A stretch of 40,325 nt of DNA from JAXMHQ01 sp046346665 (GTDB taxonomy: Bacteria > Verrucomicrobiota > Verrucomicrobiia > Limisphaerales > JAXMHQ01). The position numbers were made by a program, and so were the translations under genes. The notes beneath the pieces were generated by a model. It saw only the letters and a list, made by a program, of their open reading frames with translations. It made no database searches and was not told the origin of the DNA. Numbering within the stretch: position 1 is the first letter of the stretch; each line of letters opens with the position of its first letter. Shown in pieces: positions 1-8,062 of this stretch. The DNA is taken from contig JAXMHQ010000041.1 in NCBI GenBank assembly GCA_046346665.1, positions 1-40,325 on the forward strand, written 5' to 3'.

Positions 1-2
1 CC

Positions 3-821
3 CCCGCCCCCCGCGGCCGGAAAAAAGCCGCCCCCGCGGAAGCCGCCGACACCGGCGCACCCGCGGAAATCGTCCCGCCCGAACACCCCGCCTTCTCCGG
101 GTTCATCTTCAAAATCCAGGCCAACATGGACCCCAAACACCGCGACCGCATCGCGTTCATCCGCGTCTGCTCCGGCCGATTCGAACGCGACATGACCGTC
201 CACCACTCGCGCTCGGAAAAAAAAGTCCGCCTCTCCAGCTCCCATAAAATTTTCGGAAACGAACGCGAGACGCTCGACGAGGCATTCGCGGGCGACGTCA
301 TCGGGCTGGTCGGCCACGACGGGTTCGGCATCGGCGACACGCTCACCGTCGATCCGTCGATCCGTTACGATGAAATTCCGAGGTTCACTCCGGAGGCATT
401 CGCCTACCTGCACAATCCGAACACGGCCAAGTTCAAACAATTCCGGCAGGGCCTCGACCAGTTGCTCCAGGAAGGCGTGATCCAGGCCCTCTACCTGCGG
501 CATTCGATGGCCAAGGTTCCGCTGCTCGCCGCGGTCGGCCCGCTCCAGTTCGAGGTCGTCCAATACCGGCTCGAAAGCGAATACGGCGCCGCATCCCGCC
601 TCGAAACCACCCCCTGGACCGTCGTGCGCTGGCTGCCGCCCGACATCACCGAGGAGGAACTCGACGCCCTCTCGCTCCCCACCGGCTCCAAAATCGCCTA
701 CGACATGGGCCGCCTCCCGGTCGTGCTGTTCTCCAACGAGTGGTCGGCCAATTACTTCGCCGAAACCAACCGCAAACATCCCGTGTCCGCCCTCCCCCTC
801 CGCAAACCCGCCGCCGCCTGA
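3..821 (+). CDS. prfC: Peptide chain release factor 3 (RF3), C-terminal part
   Basis: The frame is open from the window edge, so only the C-terminal ~272 residues are visible. RF3 is a translational GTPase that removes RF1/RF2 from the ribosome after termination. The segment GFIFKIQANMDPKHRDR starts the conserved domain II of RF3, and SGRFERDMTVHHSR, KIFGNERE and PLQFEVVQYRLESEYG are typical of the family's later domains. The G domain lies outside the window. Before domain II there is an Ala/Pro/Lys-rich stretch (about residues 1-27 of the visible part) that looks like a low-complexity linker not usual for RF3. The stop is followed after 2 nt by the uup start, so the two genes are probably cotranscribed. 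Identity is secure; the 5' end is cut by the window. Confidence 0.95.
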   Translation, partial: PAPRGRKKAAPAEAADTGAPAEIVPPEHPAFSGFIFKIQANMDPKHRDRIAFIRVCSGRFERDMTVHHSRSEKKVRLSSSHKIFGNERETLDEAFAGDVIGLVGHDGFGIGDTLTVDPSIRYDEIPRFTPEAFAYLHNPNTAKFKQFRQGLDQLLQEGVIQALYLRHSMAKVPLLAAVGPLQFEVVQYRLESEYGAASRLETTPWTVVRWLPPDITEEELDALSLPTGSKIAYDMGRLPVVLFSNEWSANYFAETNRKHPVSALPLRKPAAA

Positions 822-823
822 CC

Positions 824-2728
824 ATGTCCACCCTGATCAACGCGACCGACATCGGGGTCCGATGGAACGACCGGGCGCTGCTGGACGGCGCCACGCTCGC
901 CATCGAGGAAGGCGAACACGCCGGCCTGGTCGGCCGGAACGGATCGGGCAAGACAACCTTCCTCCGCATTCTCGCCGGCGAACAAATCCCCGACACGGGC
1001 AGCGTCACCCGCCGGCGCGACCTCGTTCTGAGTTACCTTTCCCAAACCCTCGCGTTCCCGACCGATCGCACCGTATACGAAACCATCCGCGACGGCGCCG
1101 CGCGCGTGCTGGATTGGATCCGAGAATTCGAATCGCTCCCCGCCCAGTCCCCCCGCCACGCCGAACTGGAACACCGGATCAGCGCCGTCGACGGATGGAA
1201 CCTCGATCCCCAGATCCATACCGTCCTCGAACACCTGCATTGCCCGCCCGCGGAACGCCGGTTGGAGGGACTTTCCGGCGGCGAACTCCGCCGCGTCGCT
1301 CTCGCCCGCGCGCTGGTTTCCCGGCCCGACCTGCTCATCCTCGACGAACCCACCAACCACCTCGACCCCGAATCCATCGAGTGGCTCGCCGAATTCCTTG
1401 AGGAATTTCCCGGCGCCTTCCTCGCCGTCACCCACGACCGGTTCTTCCTCGACCGCGTCGCCCGCCGAATGGTCGAATTGTCCGAAGGCCGGTTCTTCAC
1501 GCATAACGGCAATTACACAGATTACCTGCTCGCCCGCGCGGAACGAAAAGCCGCGGATGCGGTGATCGAACACAAGCGCCAGATGTTCCTGAAAAAGGAG
1601 CTGGCCTGGGTCCGGCAGGGCCCGCGCGCCCAGCGCAGCAAACAGAAGGACCGGTTCGAACGCTATTACGATACCGCCGCCCAGGAAGGCCCCGAACAGG
1701 ACCAAGACATGGAACTCTGCCTTCCGCCGCCGCCGCCCCTCGGCAACCGCGTCGTCGACCTCGTCAACCTCGGCATGTCCATCGGCGGCCGCGTTCTGTT
1801 CCGCAACTTCAATTTCACCTTCGAAAACGGACGCCGCATCGGCGTCACCGGCCGCAATGGCCTCGGCAAAACCACCCTCCTCCGCGCCATCCTCGGCGAA
1901 CTCCCCCCCACGGAAGGCGAAATCAAAATCGGCCAGCTCACCCGCTTCAATTACGTCGACCAGGCCCGCGTCCAGCTCAACGACGAACGCACCGTCCTCG
2001 ACGAACTCGCCGATGGAACCGAATTCGTTCAATGGGGCGAATTCAAATTGTCCCTGCGCGCCTATCTCCGCCGGTTCCTGTTCTCGGACGAACGCATCAG
2101 CACCCAGGTGAAATACCTCTCCGGCGGCGAACGCAGCCGCCTGCTGCTCGCCCGCATCCTGAAAAACGGCGGAAATTTCCTGATCCTCGACGAACCCACG
2201 AACGATCTCGACCTCCCCACGCTCCGCGTGCTCGAAGAGGCGCTGCTCGCGTTCCCCGGCGTCGTCCTCGCCGTAAGTCACGACCGCTATTTCCTCAACC
2301 GCATCTGCACCGACATCTTCGCCCTGGAAGGCGACGGCCGCGTCACCCACAGCGTCGGCGATTACGATTATTACCTGGAGAAAAAGCGCCGGTCCGACCA
2401 GGCCGCCGCGCGCCAGAGCGCCGCCATCCTCCACACCAACCAATCCGCCGCTCCCGCCCCGAAATCCGCCGCGCCAAAACCCGGAAAACCCCGCAAACTC
2501 ACCTTCAAGGAAACCCGCGAACTCGAAGGCATGGAATCCCGCATCCTCGAGACGGAACGGAAAATCCAGGAAATCGAAGCCCTGTTCGCCTCACCCGATT
2601 TCCACCGCACCCACGGCCCCCGAACGGAGGACTTGAAAGCCGACCTCGCCGCCGCGAAAGAAACCCTGGCGGGGCTCTACAATCGCTGGGAGGAACTTGA
2701 AGCCATCCGGCAGAATGTTGCAGGTTGA
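824..2728 (+). CDS. uup: ABC-F family ATPase, Uup type
   Basis: Soluble protein of 634 residues with two ABC ATPase domains and no membrane segments. ABC-F proteins act on the ribosome or, for Uup, have been linked to branched DNA intermediates. The first domain has Walker A GRNGSGKT, signature LSGGELRRVALARAL and Walker B LLILDEPTNHLD. The second has GRNGLGKT, LSGGERSRLLLARIL and FLILDEPTNDLD. An arm/linker (KELAWVRQGPRAQRSKQKDR) separates them. The tail (about 560-634) is a charged coiled coil (RELEGMESRILETERKIQEI), the Uup C-terminal domain. The ATG at 824 gives the canonical N-terminus; a GTG at 740 in frame would overlap prfC and is not needed. The last residues (NVAG) and the TGA lie inside an intergenic inverted repeat. 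Confidence 0.93.
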   Translation: MSTLINATDIGVRWNDRALLDGATLAIEEGEHAGLVGRNGSGKTTFLRILAGEQIPDTGSVTRRRDLVLSYLSQTLAFPTDRTVYETIRDGAARVLDWIREFESLPAQSPRHAELEHRISAVDGWNLDPQIHTVLEHLHCPPAERRLEGLSGGELRRVALARALVSRPDLLILDEPTNHLDPESIEWLAEFLEEFPGAFLAVTHDRFFLDRVARRMVELSEGRFFTHNGNYTDYLLARAERKAADAVIEHKRQMFLKKELAWVRQGPRAQRSKQKDRFERYYDTAAQEGPEQDQDMELCLPPPPPLGNRVVDLVNLGMSIGGRVLFRNFNFTFENGRRIGVTGRNGLGKTTLLRAILGELPPTEGEIKIGQLTRFNYVDQARVQLNDERTVLDELADGTEFVQWGEFKLSLRAYLRRFLFSDERISTQVKYLSGGERSRLLLARILKNGGNFLILDEPTNDLDLPTLRVLEEALLAFPGVVLAVSHDRYFLNRICTDIFALEGDGRVTHSVGDYDYYLEKKRRSDQAAARQSAAILHTNQSAAPAPKSAAPKPGKPRKLTFKETRELEGMESRILETERKIQEIEALFASPDFHRTHGPRTEDLKADLAAAKETLAGLYNRWEELEAIRQNVAG

Positions 2729-2816
2729 AAGTTGCAGGTTGCAGGTTCCTCCGGTCTTGCGACACGGTTGGCTCCCTTGGATGGCATCCTGCAACTTGAA
2801 ACCTGCAACCTGCAAC
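2717..2816. repeat. Inverted repeat of GTTGCAGG units
   Basis: Left arm GTTGCAGGTTGAAAGTTGCA (2717 on) and right arm CCTGCAACTTGAAACCTGCA (2788 on) are built from the same GTTGCAGGTT/GTTGAAAG units in opposite orientation, with a spacer of about 42 nt. The left arm contains the uup TGA stop (2726-2728). Related copies lie at 16421-16517 and 22345-22377. It may act as a terminator-like hairpin, but there is no clear U tract. Confidence 0.75.
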
Positions 2817-2826
2817 TTCTTTAGCA

Positions 2827-2868
2827 TTGACACCATCGCCTCAAACCGGCTGTCATGCACAAATGACA
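2827..2868 (+). promoter_or_regulatory. Putative promoter with operator-like inverted repeat before the MFS gene
   Basis: TTGACA (2827-2832) is followed after 18 nt by TGTCAT (2851-2856, 4/6 match to TATAAT). The -10-like box is also the left half of a perfect inverted repeat, TGTCAT-N6-ATGACA (2851-2868), about 60 bp before the MFS start. A repressor binding there would block the promoter. Seen by eye only; no regulator gene lies next to it. Confidence 0.35.
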
Positions 2869-2928
2869 ACTGCCGTCGCCGGAACCGCTTCGGTATCCGC
2901 GCGGACATGAACCGAACCCACCGCATTC

Positions 2929-4476
2929 ATGAATAATCGCCACGACAAGATCCTGTTCTGGGGCTGCTTCATCGCCCTGATCACCACCTCCTACGCGTTC
3001 ATCAGCCGCATCATCCTCTGCACCGGACCGCAATTCGCCGCGGATTTCGGACTCGACAAGGTCATGGCGGGCGGACTCGTGGGCGCCGGGATCTGGTCCT
3101 TCGGCGTGAGCATCATCGTGTTCAGCCTCTTCATCGACCGGATCGGCTACAAGGTGGCGATGATCTTCTCCTTCGCCAGTTATCTCATCTACACCGCCAT
3201 GGCCTTCGCCGCCTATAAAGCCACGCACGGGCTCAGCGGCGAATCGCTGGTCGCGGGACAGAAACACGGATACCAGTTGCTTTATTGGGGCAGCATCATC
3301 CTCGGCCTTGGCAACGGCACGGTGGAATCCTACGCCAACCCGATCGTCTCGACGATGTTCAACAAGGACAAGGTGAAATGGCTGAACCGCCTGCACGCGG
3401 GCTGGCCGGCCGGGCTCGTCATGGGCGGCCTCTGCACCATCGCCCTCGCCAACGCCGCCGATTGGCGCCTCACCCTCGGCCTCATCCTCGTCCCCGCCGT
3501 CACCTTCTTTGCCATCCTCATCAGCCAGAAATTCCCGAAAAGCGAACGCGAACAGGCCGGCGTCAGTTACCTCACCATGCTGAAGGAACTCGGCGCGTTC
3601 GGCGCCTTCGTAGGATTCGGCCTCGTCTTCGCCCAGCTCGGTGAAGTCTTCGGATGGAGCAACGGCCTCGCCTGGGGCCTCACCGCCGCCGTCGTCGTCG
3701 CCTTCGCCGCCATCACCCGCTCCTTCGGACGACTCATGCTCGCCTTCCTCATCCTCATCATGATCCCGCAAGCCACCACCGAGCTCGGCACCAACGGCTG
3801 GATCACTGCGCTCATGGAAGACCCGATGAAAGCCGCCGGCTACAACCCGGCCTGGGTCCTGGTTTATACCTCGGTCATCATGCTGGTGTTGCGCTTCAGC
3901 GCCGGCCCCCTCATCCACAAATTTTCGCCGGTCGGCCTGCTGGTGACCTGCTCCGCCCTCGCCGGACTCGGCATCCTGGCCCTCTCCCACACCGCCCACG
4001 CCGGCATCGCCACCATCTTCGCCGCCGCCACCCTGTTCGGCGTCGGCATCACCTTCTTCTGGCCCACCATCCTCGGCCTTACCTCGGAACAATGCCCCCG
4101 CGGCGGCGCCCTCACCCTGAATGCCATGGGCGGCATCGGCATGCTCGCCGTCGGCATCCTCGGAACACCCTTCCTCGGCTACATGCAGGAAACCTCCACC
4201 ACTCACCAGCTCAAACAATCCAACCCCGCCCTCTACGAACAGGTCTCCGTCAAAAAGAATTACCTGCTCGGCGCCTACGAAGCCATCGACCCCGAAAAGA
4301 AAGCCGCCGTCACCGACGAAAAAGCCCAGGCCGAAATCCAGTCCGCCGAAACCGCCGGAAAATTCAGCGCCCTCGGCAAAATGGCCATGTTCCCCGCCTT
4401 CATGCTCGTCTGCTACGTCGGCCTCGCCCTCTACTTCAAATCCAAAGGCGGCTACAAAGCCCGCGAAATCGTTTAG
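2929..4476 (+). CDS. Major facilitator superfamily transporter
   Basis: Inner-membrane protein of 515 residues with about 12 hydrophobic segments. The N-terminal half has TM1 at about 8-28 (ILFWGCFIALITTSYAFISR) and an MFS-type loop DRIGYKVAM after TM2. Unlike short MFS proteins it carries a soluble, charged insert (about 415-475: HQLKQSNPALYEQVSVKKNY to KAQAEIQSAETAGKF) before the last membrane helix, then ends LYFKSKGGYKAREIV. Similar large-loop MFS proteins are common in planctomycetes and verrucomicrobia, often near sugar-use genes, but the substrate cannot be read from sequence. No clear Shine-Dalgarno site precedes the ATG. A promoter/operator-like site lies about 60 bp upstream. Family sure, substrate unknown. 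Confidence 0.85.
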   Translation: MNNRHDKILFWGCFIALITTSYAFISRIILCTGPQFAADFGLDKVMAGGLVGAGIWSFGVSIIVFSLFIDRIGYKVAMIFSFASYLIYTAMAFAAYKATHGLSGESLVAGQKHGYQLLYWGSIILGLGNGTVESYANPIVSTMFNKDKVKWLNRLHAGWPAGLVMGGLCTIALANAADWRLTLGLILVPAVTFFAILISQKFPKSEREQAGVSYLTMLKELGAFGAFVGFGLVFAQLGEVFGWSNGLAWGLTAAVVVAFAAITRSFGRLMLAFLILIMIPQATTELGTNGWITALMEDPMKAAGYNPAWVLVYTSVIMLVLRFSAGPLIHKFSPVGLLVTCSALAGLGILALSHTAHAGIATIFAAATLFGVGITFFWPTILGLTSEQCPRGGALTLNAMGGIGMLAVGILGTPFLGYMQETSTTHQLKQSNPALYEQVSVKKNYLLGAYEAIDPEKKAAVTDEKAQAEIQSAETAGKFSALGKMAMFPAFMLVCYVGLALYFKSKGGYKAREIV

Positions 4477-4517
4477 ATCCCATGGGAGGGCCGGCGTCCC
4501 CGGCGAAAGCGTAGGGA

Positions 4518-4539
4518 GGGACGGCGTCCTCGCCGTCCC
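4518..4539 (+). terminator. Hairpin repeat downstream of the MFS gene
   Basis: GGGACGGCG-TCCT-CGCCGTCCC is a perfect 9-bp stem with a 4-nt loop, 41 bp after the MFS stop, followed by AGACTTATTTTG. It could end transcription, but it also resembles the ends of the multi-hairpin element at 7876-8006, so it may be a short member of that repeat family. The rest of the 4477-4674 gap shows no gene. Confidence 0.45.
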
Positions 4540-4674
4540 AGACTTATTTTGTCAAAGCGAGCGACCCTCCGGGAAAGACGGGATGTCAAATGGGGTATTC
4601 ACCGGATAGCCAGGAACCGGCGCTTCGGGTTCAATAGGCGTGAAACCAAAGAAACTGAACCCGGATACTGTCTC

Positions 4675-5451
4675 ATGAAACAACTCGCCCTTTTCTCCTT
4701 CATCGCCGCCGCCGCACTGCCGGCCGCAGCCCAGGTCGTCCTGTTCGCCGATAATTTCGAACGCGGCAACCTCAACCAGTGGACCAATAAATTCAACGAC
4801 GTGCCCCACGCACAAATCGTCGCCGACCCGCTGAACCCGGCCAACCGCGTGCTCAATTTCTTCCAGGTCAACGCCGGCGGCGACATCTTCAGCGCCCGCC
4901 CCGCCCGCGTCGACGGCACCCGTCAGCATGTCGTGCTCAGCTTCGATTTCCTCGGCCTCCCCAACCCCGGCACCCAGCCGGCCGACATCGGCGGATTCGC
5001 CGCCATCGCCACCGACAACACCGGCTACGCCTCCTGGTTCGTCGCCGGCACCTACATCCCCGCCCTCAACGTCCCCGCCCCCATCGCCACCCCCCTCGCC
5101 GCCGACGGCCAATGGCACCACTACGACATCGATGTCACCGACCTGGTCAACGCCTACGGCATGACCAATATCCAGGTCGCCCTGGAAGATTGGTACGGCC
5201 TGGACGGCATCGCCGGGGACGCTTACTTCGACAACATCGTGCTGACCGCAAAGCTGGATCCCTCGGTCATCGAACAACTGGTTCCCTGCTCCGGCCCGGC
5301 CCCCGGCAAAACCTGGCGGAACCACACCCAGTACGTCCTCACCATGGCCGCCGCGGTGAACAAACTCTACCGCCAGGGCCTGATCTCACGCGAGGAACAG
5401 GAATATTATTTCTGGACCGCCTTCTGGTCCCGCTGCGGCGGCCGCTGGTAG
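4675..5451 (+). CDS. Secreted protein of unknown function with C-terminal WxxHxQYV-type segment
   Basis: Exported protein of 258 residues. Residues 1-19 (MKQLALFSFIAAAALPAAA) form a signal peptide with a likely AxA cleavage site before Q20. Residues 25-235 look like a beta-sandwich, carbohydrate-binding or laminin-G-like fold (DNFERGNLNQWTNKF at the start, then ASWFVAGTY, GQWHHYDIDVTDLV and GDAYFDNIVLTAKLD). This fold assignment is inference. The end, WRNHTQYVLTMAAAVNKL through SREEQEYYFWTAF, matches a short helical tail found at the C-terminus of many exported bacterial proteins. No catalytic residues are recognised. The start at 4675 is chosen because it begins the signal peptide; the frame is open further upstream. 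Confidence 0.7.
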   Translation: MKQLALFSFIAAAALPAAAQVVLFADNFERGNLNQWTNKFNDVPHAQIVADPLNPANRVLNFFQVNAGGDIFSARPARVDGTRQHVVLSFDFLGLPNPGTQPADIGGFAAIATDNTGYASWFVAGTYIPALNVPAPIATPLAADGQWHHYDIDVTDLVNAYGMTNIQVALEDWYGLDGIAGDAYFDNIVLTAKLDPSVIEQLVPCSGPAPGKTWRNHTQYVLTMAAAVNKLYRQGLISREEQEYYFWTAFWSRCGGRW

Positions 5452-5455
5452 GCGG

Positions 5456-5500
5456 GGCGCAACGCCCCCCCCAACGGTGGGGCGAGACTCCGTCGAGCCC
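5456..5500. repeat. Short intergenic repeats incl. 25-bp GGTGGGGCGAGACT family, copy 1
   Basis: A GGGGCG-CAA-CGCCCC hairpin is followed at 5476-5500 by a 25-bp motif beginning GGTGGGGCGAGACTCCGTCG. The same 25 bp recurs at 24896-24920 (one base different) and, inverted, at 38376-38400 (one base different). All copies lie outside genes. It sits between two convergent genes. Confidence 0.7.
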
Positions 5501-5526
5501 TGACAAATTCTGCCTTCAGAGTTTGC

Positions 5527-6855
5527 TCACCTCGCCCGATAAAACCGCGCCACGTTCGTCGGCCCATGCGGATCGGTGAAGTGGGCCAGGCCGCTGACAC
5601 TGGTCGTCGTGGCCAGTGTTTGCCAGGAACCGAAAAGCAAATTGCTCGACCACTCGACGGTGTACGCCTGGCCCGCGGCGGAACTCACGTTAAACGACAA
5701 ACTCCCCGACGTCGTGGTGACAGCGCTGAACGTCAACGGACCCGTTACACTCCCCGAGCCGGTCAAGAGCGGGAACTGCGTGGTCGCCACCCGGGCCGCC
5801 AGGGTCGTGTAGGTGCTGTTCGTCGAATAGAGCCCGTGATAAAAACTCACGCTGGCGACGTAATTTGAATTGGACTGCAACGTCCCTGCCGGAATCGTCA
5901 CCCCCGTCGCCGTTCCCGTCAGCGCCCCCGGCAGGCCCGGATCCGGCGACGCATACACGCCCTCCACCGCCACCACCACGTAATCCGTCGTCCCGCCCCC
6001 CGCAAATGCGTCCCAGTTCAACGTGAACGCCTGCGCCGGGTTCACCGCCTGGGCCGCCGCGAAATTCGAGACGCGCGGCGCCGGCGGTTGCGGCAGACTT
6101 GCCGGCAACCCCACCGTCACTTGCTGGCTCGAAGCATTCGACACCACCGTGAATTGATAATTGCCGTCGGGCCAGGAGTTCGTGAACTGCGTGATGTTCG
6201 TATAACTGCTGACAAGATAATACTCCTCAGGCCGGAAGAAATTCTGCACAAGGTTCGACACCGTCGCGTTTGGCAGCGTCAGGGTCACCGCCGTCGCCGT
6301 CCGGTTCGAGGCAAGGATCGTGGTCGCGGTAAAGTTGTAAGGTGAATTCGTGTCGGGCACCGGCGCGCCGGCGGATGACTGGGTGTAATAAAACAGTTTG
6401 GCCGCCGTGAATGCGGTGTATTGGTTTGTTCCCGTCCCGCCGCCACCACCACCACCGGAAGAGGTGGTGAACGATCCCGCCGGCACCCCACCCAGCGCCA
6501 CCCCGAGCGCACTCTGCCCGCTCACCGACCAGTAAATCAGGTGACCAGCCCCAAACGACGGCAGCGGCGCGCAAGTCAACACCGTGTTGCCCGCCGACCA
6601 CACCGCCGTCGTCGGCACCACCGCCAGGCTCGTGTAATCGACAAACTGCGCCAGCGTCAGGGTTGTGTTCATCGCCTCGCTGAACGTGAACACCACCGAT
6701 GCCGTCGTCGACACCCCCGTGGCCCCATTCGCCGGAACCGTCGACACGATCGTCGGCGCCGCCTCAAGACCTGTCACAAAACCCGCCAGCACCAGAACCC
6801 CGGCCACCCCGCGCATCCAGCGCGGACTCCTCATGCAATTCAAGAAAGGTCTCAT
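5527..6855 (-). CDS. Secreted protein with SbsA/Big_5-like Ig domain and verrucomicrobial FYR C-terminal module
   Basis: Exported protein of 442 residues. A signal peptide (about 1-32, core GVAGVLVLAGFVTGLEA) is followed by an Ig-like domain of the SbsA/Big_5 kind (PTIVSTVPANGATGVSTTAS, VVFTFSEAMN). A glycine linker (GGGGGGGTGT, about 133-142) leads to fibronectin-type III-like beta regions. The C-terminus (YTVEWSSNLLFGSWQTL, FTDP, VARFYRAR) is a module repeated in many verrucomicrobial exported proteins. It probably acts at the cell surface or outside, perhaps in adhesion or polymer binding (inference). The ATG at 6855 lies only 3 bp after the dienelactone hydrolase stop, suggesting translational coupling. 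An internal ATG at 6834 is an alternative start. Confidence 0.75.
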   Translation of the reverse strand: MRPFLNCMRSPRWMRGVAGVLVLAGFVTGLEAAPTIVSTVPANGATGVSTTASVVFTFSEAMNTTLTLAQFVDYTSLAVVPTTAVWSAGNTVLTCAPLPSFGAGHLIYWSVSGQSALGVALGGVPAGSFTTSSGGGGGGGTGTNQYTAFTAAKLFYYTQSSAGAPVPDTNSPYNFTATTILASNRTATAVTLTLPNATVSNLVQNFFRPEEYYLVSSYTNITQFTNSWPDGNYQFTVVSNASSQQVTVGLPASLPQPPAPRVSNFAAAQAVNPAQAFTLNWDAFAGGGTTDYVVVAVEGVYASPDPGLPGALTGTATGVTIPAGTLQSNSNYVASVSFYHGLYSTNSTYTTLAARVATTQFPLLTGSGSVTGPLTFSAVTTTSGSLSFNVSSAAGQAYTVEWSSNLLFGSWQTLATTTSVSGLAHFTDPHGPTNVARFYRAR

Positions 6856-6858
6856 AAA

Positions 6859-7668
6859 TCAAATTTTCTTCATCAGTTCCATCCACCGCTTCCACGCCGC
6901 CTCCCGCGCCTTGCGGTTGGCTTCGCCCGCGTCCGGCGCCTCGCCCGCCCGCATGAACCCATGCCCCGCGCCGTCGTAAATCACCGGCTCATACACCTTC
7001 CCCGCCTGCTTCATCTGCTCCGACGTCTTCGCCACCGTCGATGTCACCCGGCTGTCGTTCTCCCCGTAAAATCCATACACCGGACACTCAATCCGCCCCA
7101 GCTCCGCCGCCGAATCCGGCGCCGTCCCGTAAAATACAAATGCCGCCTTCAAATGCTTGCTGTTCGCCGCATACCGAAACGATTGCGTCCCGCCCCAGCA
7201 AAAACCACAGACCACCACCTTCCCGTTCGACGATGGCAAATTCCGCGCATACTCCACCACCGCGTCCAAATCCGCCGTGATCTGCTCCGGCGGCAGCTTG
7301 CGAATCGCCTGGCCCACTTCACTCCCCGACTTCACCAGCTCCGCCGTGCCCCCGCCCCCCGGCGCGCTGCCCCATAACAAATCCGGCGCAATCGCGATAT
7401 ACCCCGCCTCCGCCAACTCGTCCGTCACACCCCGCGCCCAGTCGGTCAGCCCGAAGATTTCATGAATCACCACCACCACCGTCGCCTTGTCCTTCACCTC
7501 CGGATACGTGACGAAACAATTCACCTCGCGCGATCCATGCTTCAAATTCACCCACTCGGGATGACGCGGCGACTTGTCAAGACGCGCCTTCGCCCAGTCC
7601 TGGCCGAACGCGTCCATCGAAACCAACGCCAGCACCAGGGCAACAGCCCGGAAATAAAAGGATTTCAT
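6859..7668 (-). CDS. Dienelactone hydrolase family protein, exported
   Basis: Alpha/beta hydrolase of 269 residues with a signal peptide (MKSFYFRAVALVLALVSMDA). The dienelactone hydrolase triad is visible: nucleophile C157 in GFCWGG, D205 in GENDSRV and H236 in GAGHGF, plus E70 in VIHEIFG, which in the family assists the cysteine. Such enzymes cleave lactone or ester bonds; the true substrate is unknown. The signal peptide suggests a periplasmic enzyme rather than the cytoplasmic chlorocatechol-pathway type. The ATG at 7668 is preferred over one at 7701 because it starts the signal peptide; GGAG lies about 12 nt upstream. It is followed directly by the SbsA-like gene. Confidence 0.88.
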   Translation of the reverse strand: MKSFYFRAVALVLALVSMDAFGQDWAKARLDKSPRHPEWVNLKHGSREVNCFVTYPEVKDKATVVVVIHEIFGLTDWARGVTDELAEAGYIAIAPDLLWGSAPGGGGTAELVKSGSEVGQAIRKLPPEQITADLDAVVEYARNLPSSNGKVVVCGFCWGGTQSFRYAANSKHLKAAFVFYGTAPDSAAELGRIECPVYGFYGENDSRVTSTVAKTSEQMKQAGKVYEPVIYDGAGHGFMRAGEAPDAGEANRKAREAAWKRWMELMKKI

Positions 7669-7771
7669 GCGTAATAGAATCTCCGTGTGGAACGCCCCCA
7701 CCTTACCGAAACTGCGCCGGAAATCCAGAACTTTTTGAAATGATTCCCAATAGCCATTCTACTTCCCCCGT

Positions 7772-7795
7772 GGCGGCAATCGTCAGATCGCAGTC
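7772..7795 (+). repeat. CGCAATCGTCAGATTGCG hairpin family, degenerate copy
   Basis: GCGGCAATCGTCAGATCGCA is a diverged version of the 24-bp palindrome seen exactly at 10087-10110 and 10169-10192 (stem CCGCAATC, loop GTCA). It lies in the 7669-8062 gap, which otherwise holds the large repeat at 7842-8008 and no gene. Confidence 0.5.
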
Positions 7796-7841
7796 CCGGT
7801 CCTTCGCAATCCCCACGCATTCCAGGCCCGGCGGATCTCAG

Positions 7842-8008
7842 GTGGAAAGAGACGCGCGATCGTGGAATTCAGACGGTAGGGACGCCGCGCCGCCGCGGCG
7901 TCCCCGCCCGCGTATCAGCGGGCGGAAAGCGGAACGGCGCCCGGCAAGCCCTCTGCAACGTTGCGCCGCTGGACGCGGCGCGGACGGCGCAGCGCGCCGT
8001 CCCTACCC
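7842..8008 (+). repeat. Multi-hairpin repeat element, copy 1 (~165 bp)
   Basis: Nearly identical by eye to 27696-27859. The inner part (7876-8006) is bounded by terminal inverted repeats GTAGGGACG / CGTCCCTAC. It holds several hairpins: GGGACGCCGCG-N4-CGCGGCGTCCC, CCGCCCGC-N6-GCGGGCGG and GGACGGCGC-N3-GCGCCGTCC. It ends 54 bp before the ATG of a secreted glycosidase. It looks like a small non-autonomous palindromic element (MITE-like); a role in RNA structure is possible. Confidence 0.8.
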
Positions 8009-8062
8009 GCAATCCCCGGCGGGCTTGCCGCCGCTCGTGCCCGCTGGTAAAAAGAAACGGTC

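Noticed and set aside
752..2443. 563-codon open frame antisense to uup
   Set aside because: Composition-driven shadow in GC-rich DNA; the plus strand encodes a full ABC-F protein with all motifs, while the antisense product is a Val/Glu/Gly-rich sequence without family features.
2821..4218. 465-codon open frame antisense to the MFS gene
   Set aside because: Low-complexity Glu/Gly/Asp product, no domain; mirrors the codon bias of the real gene.
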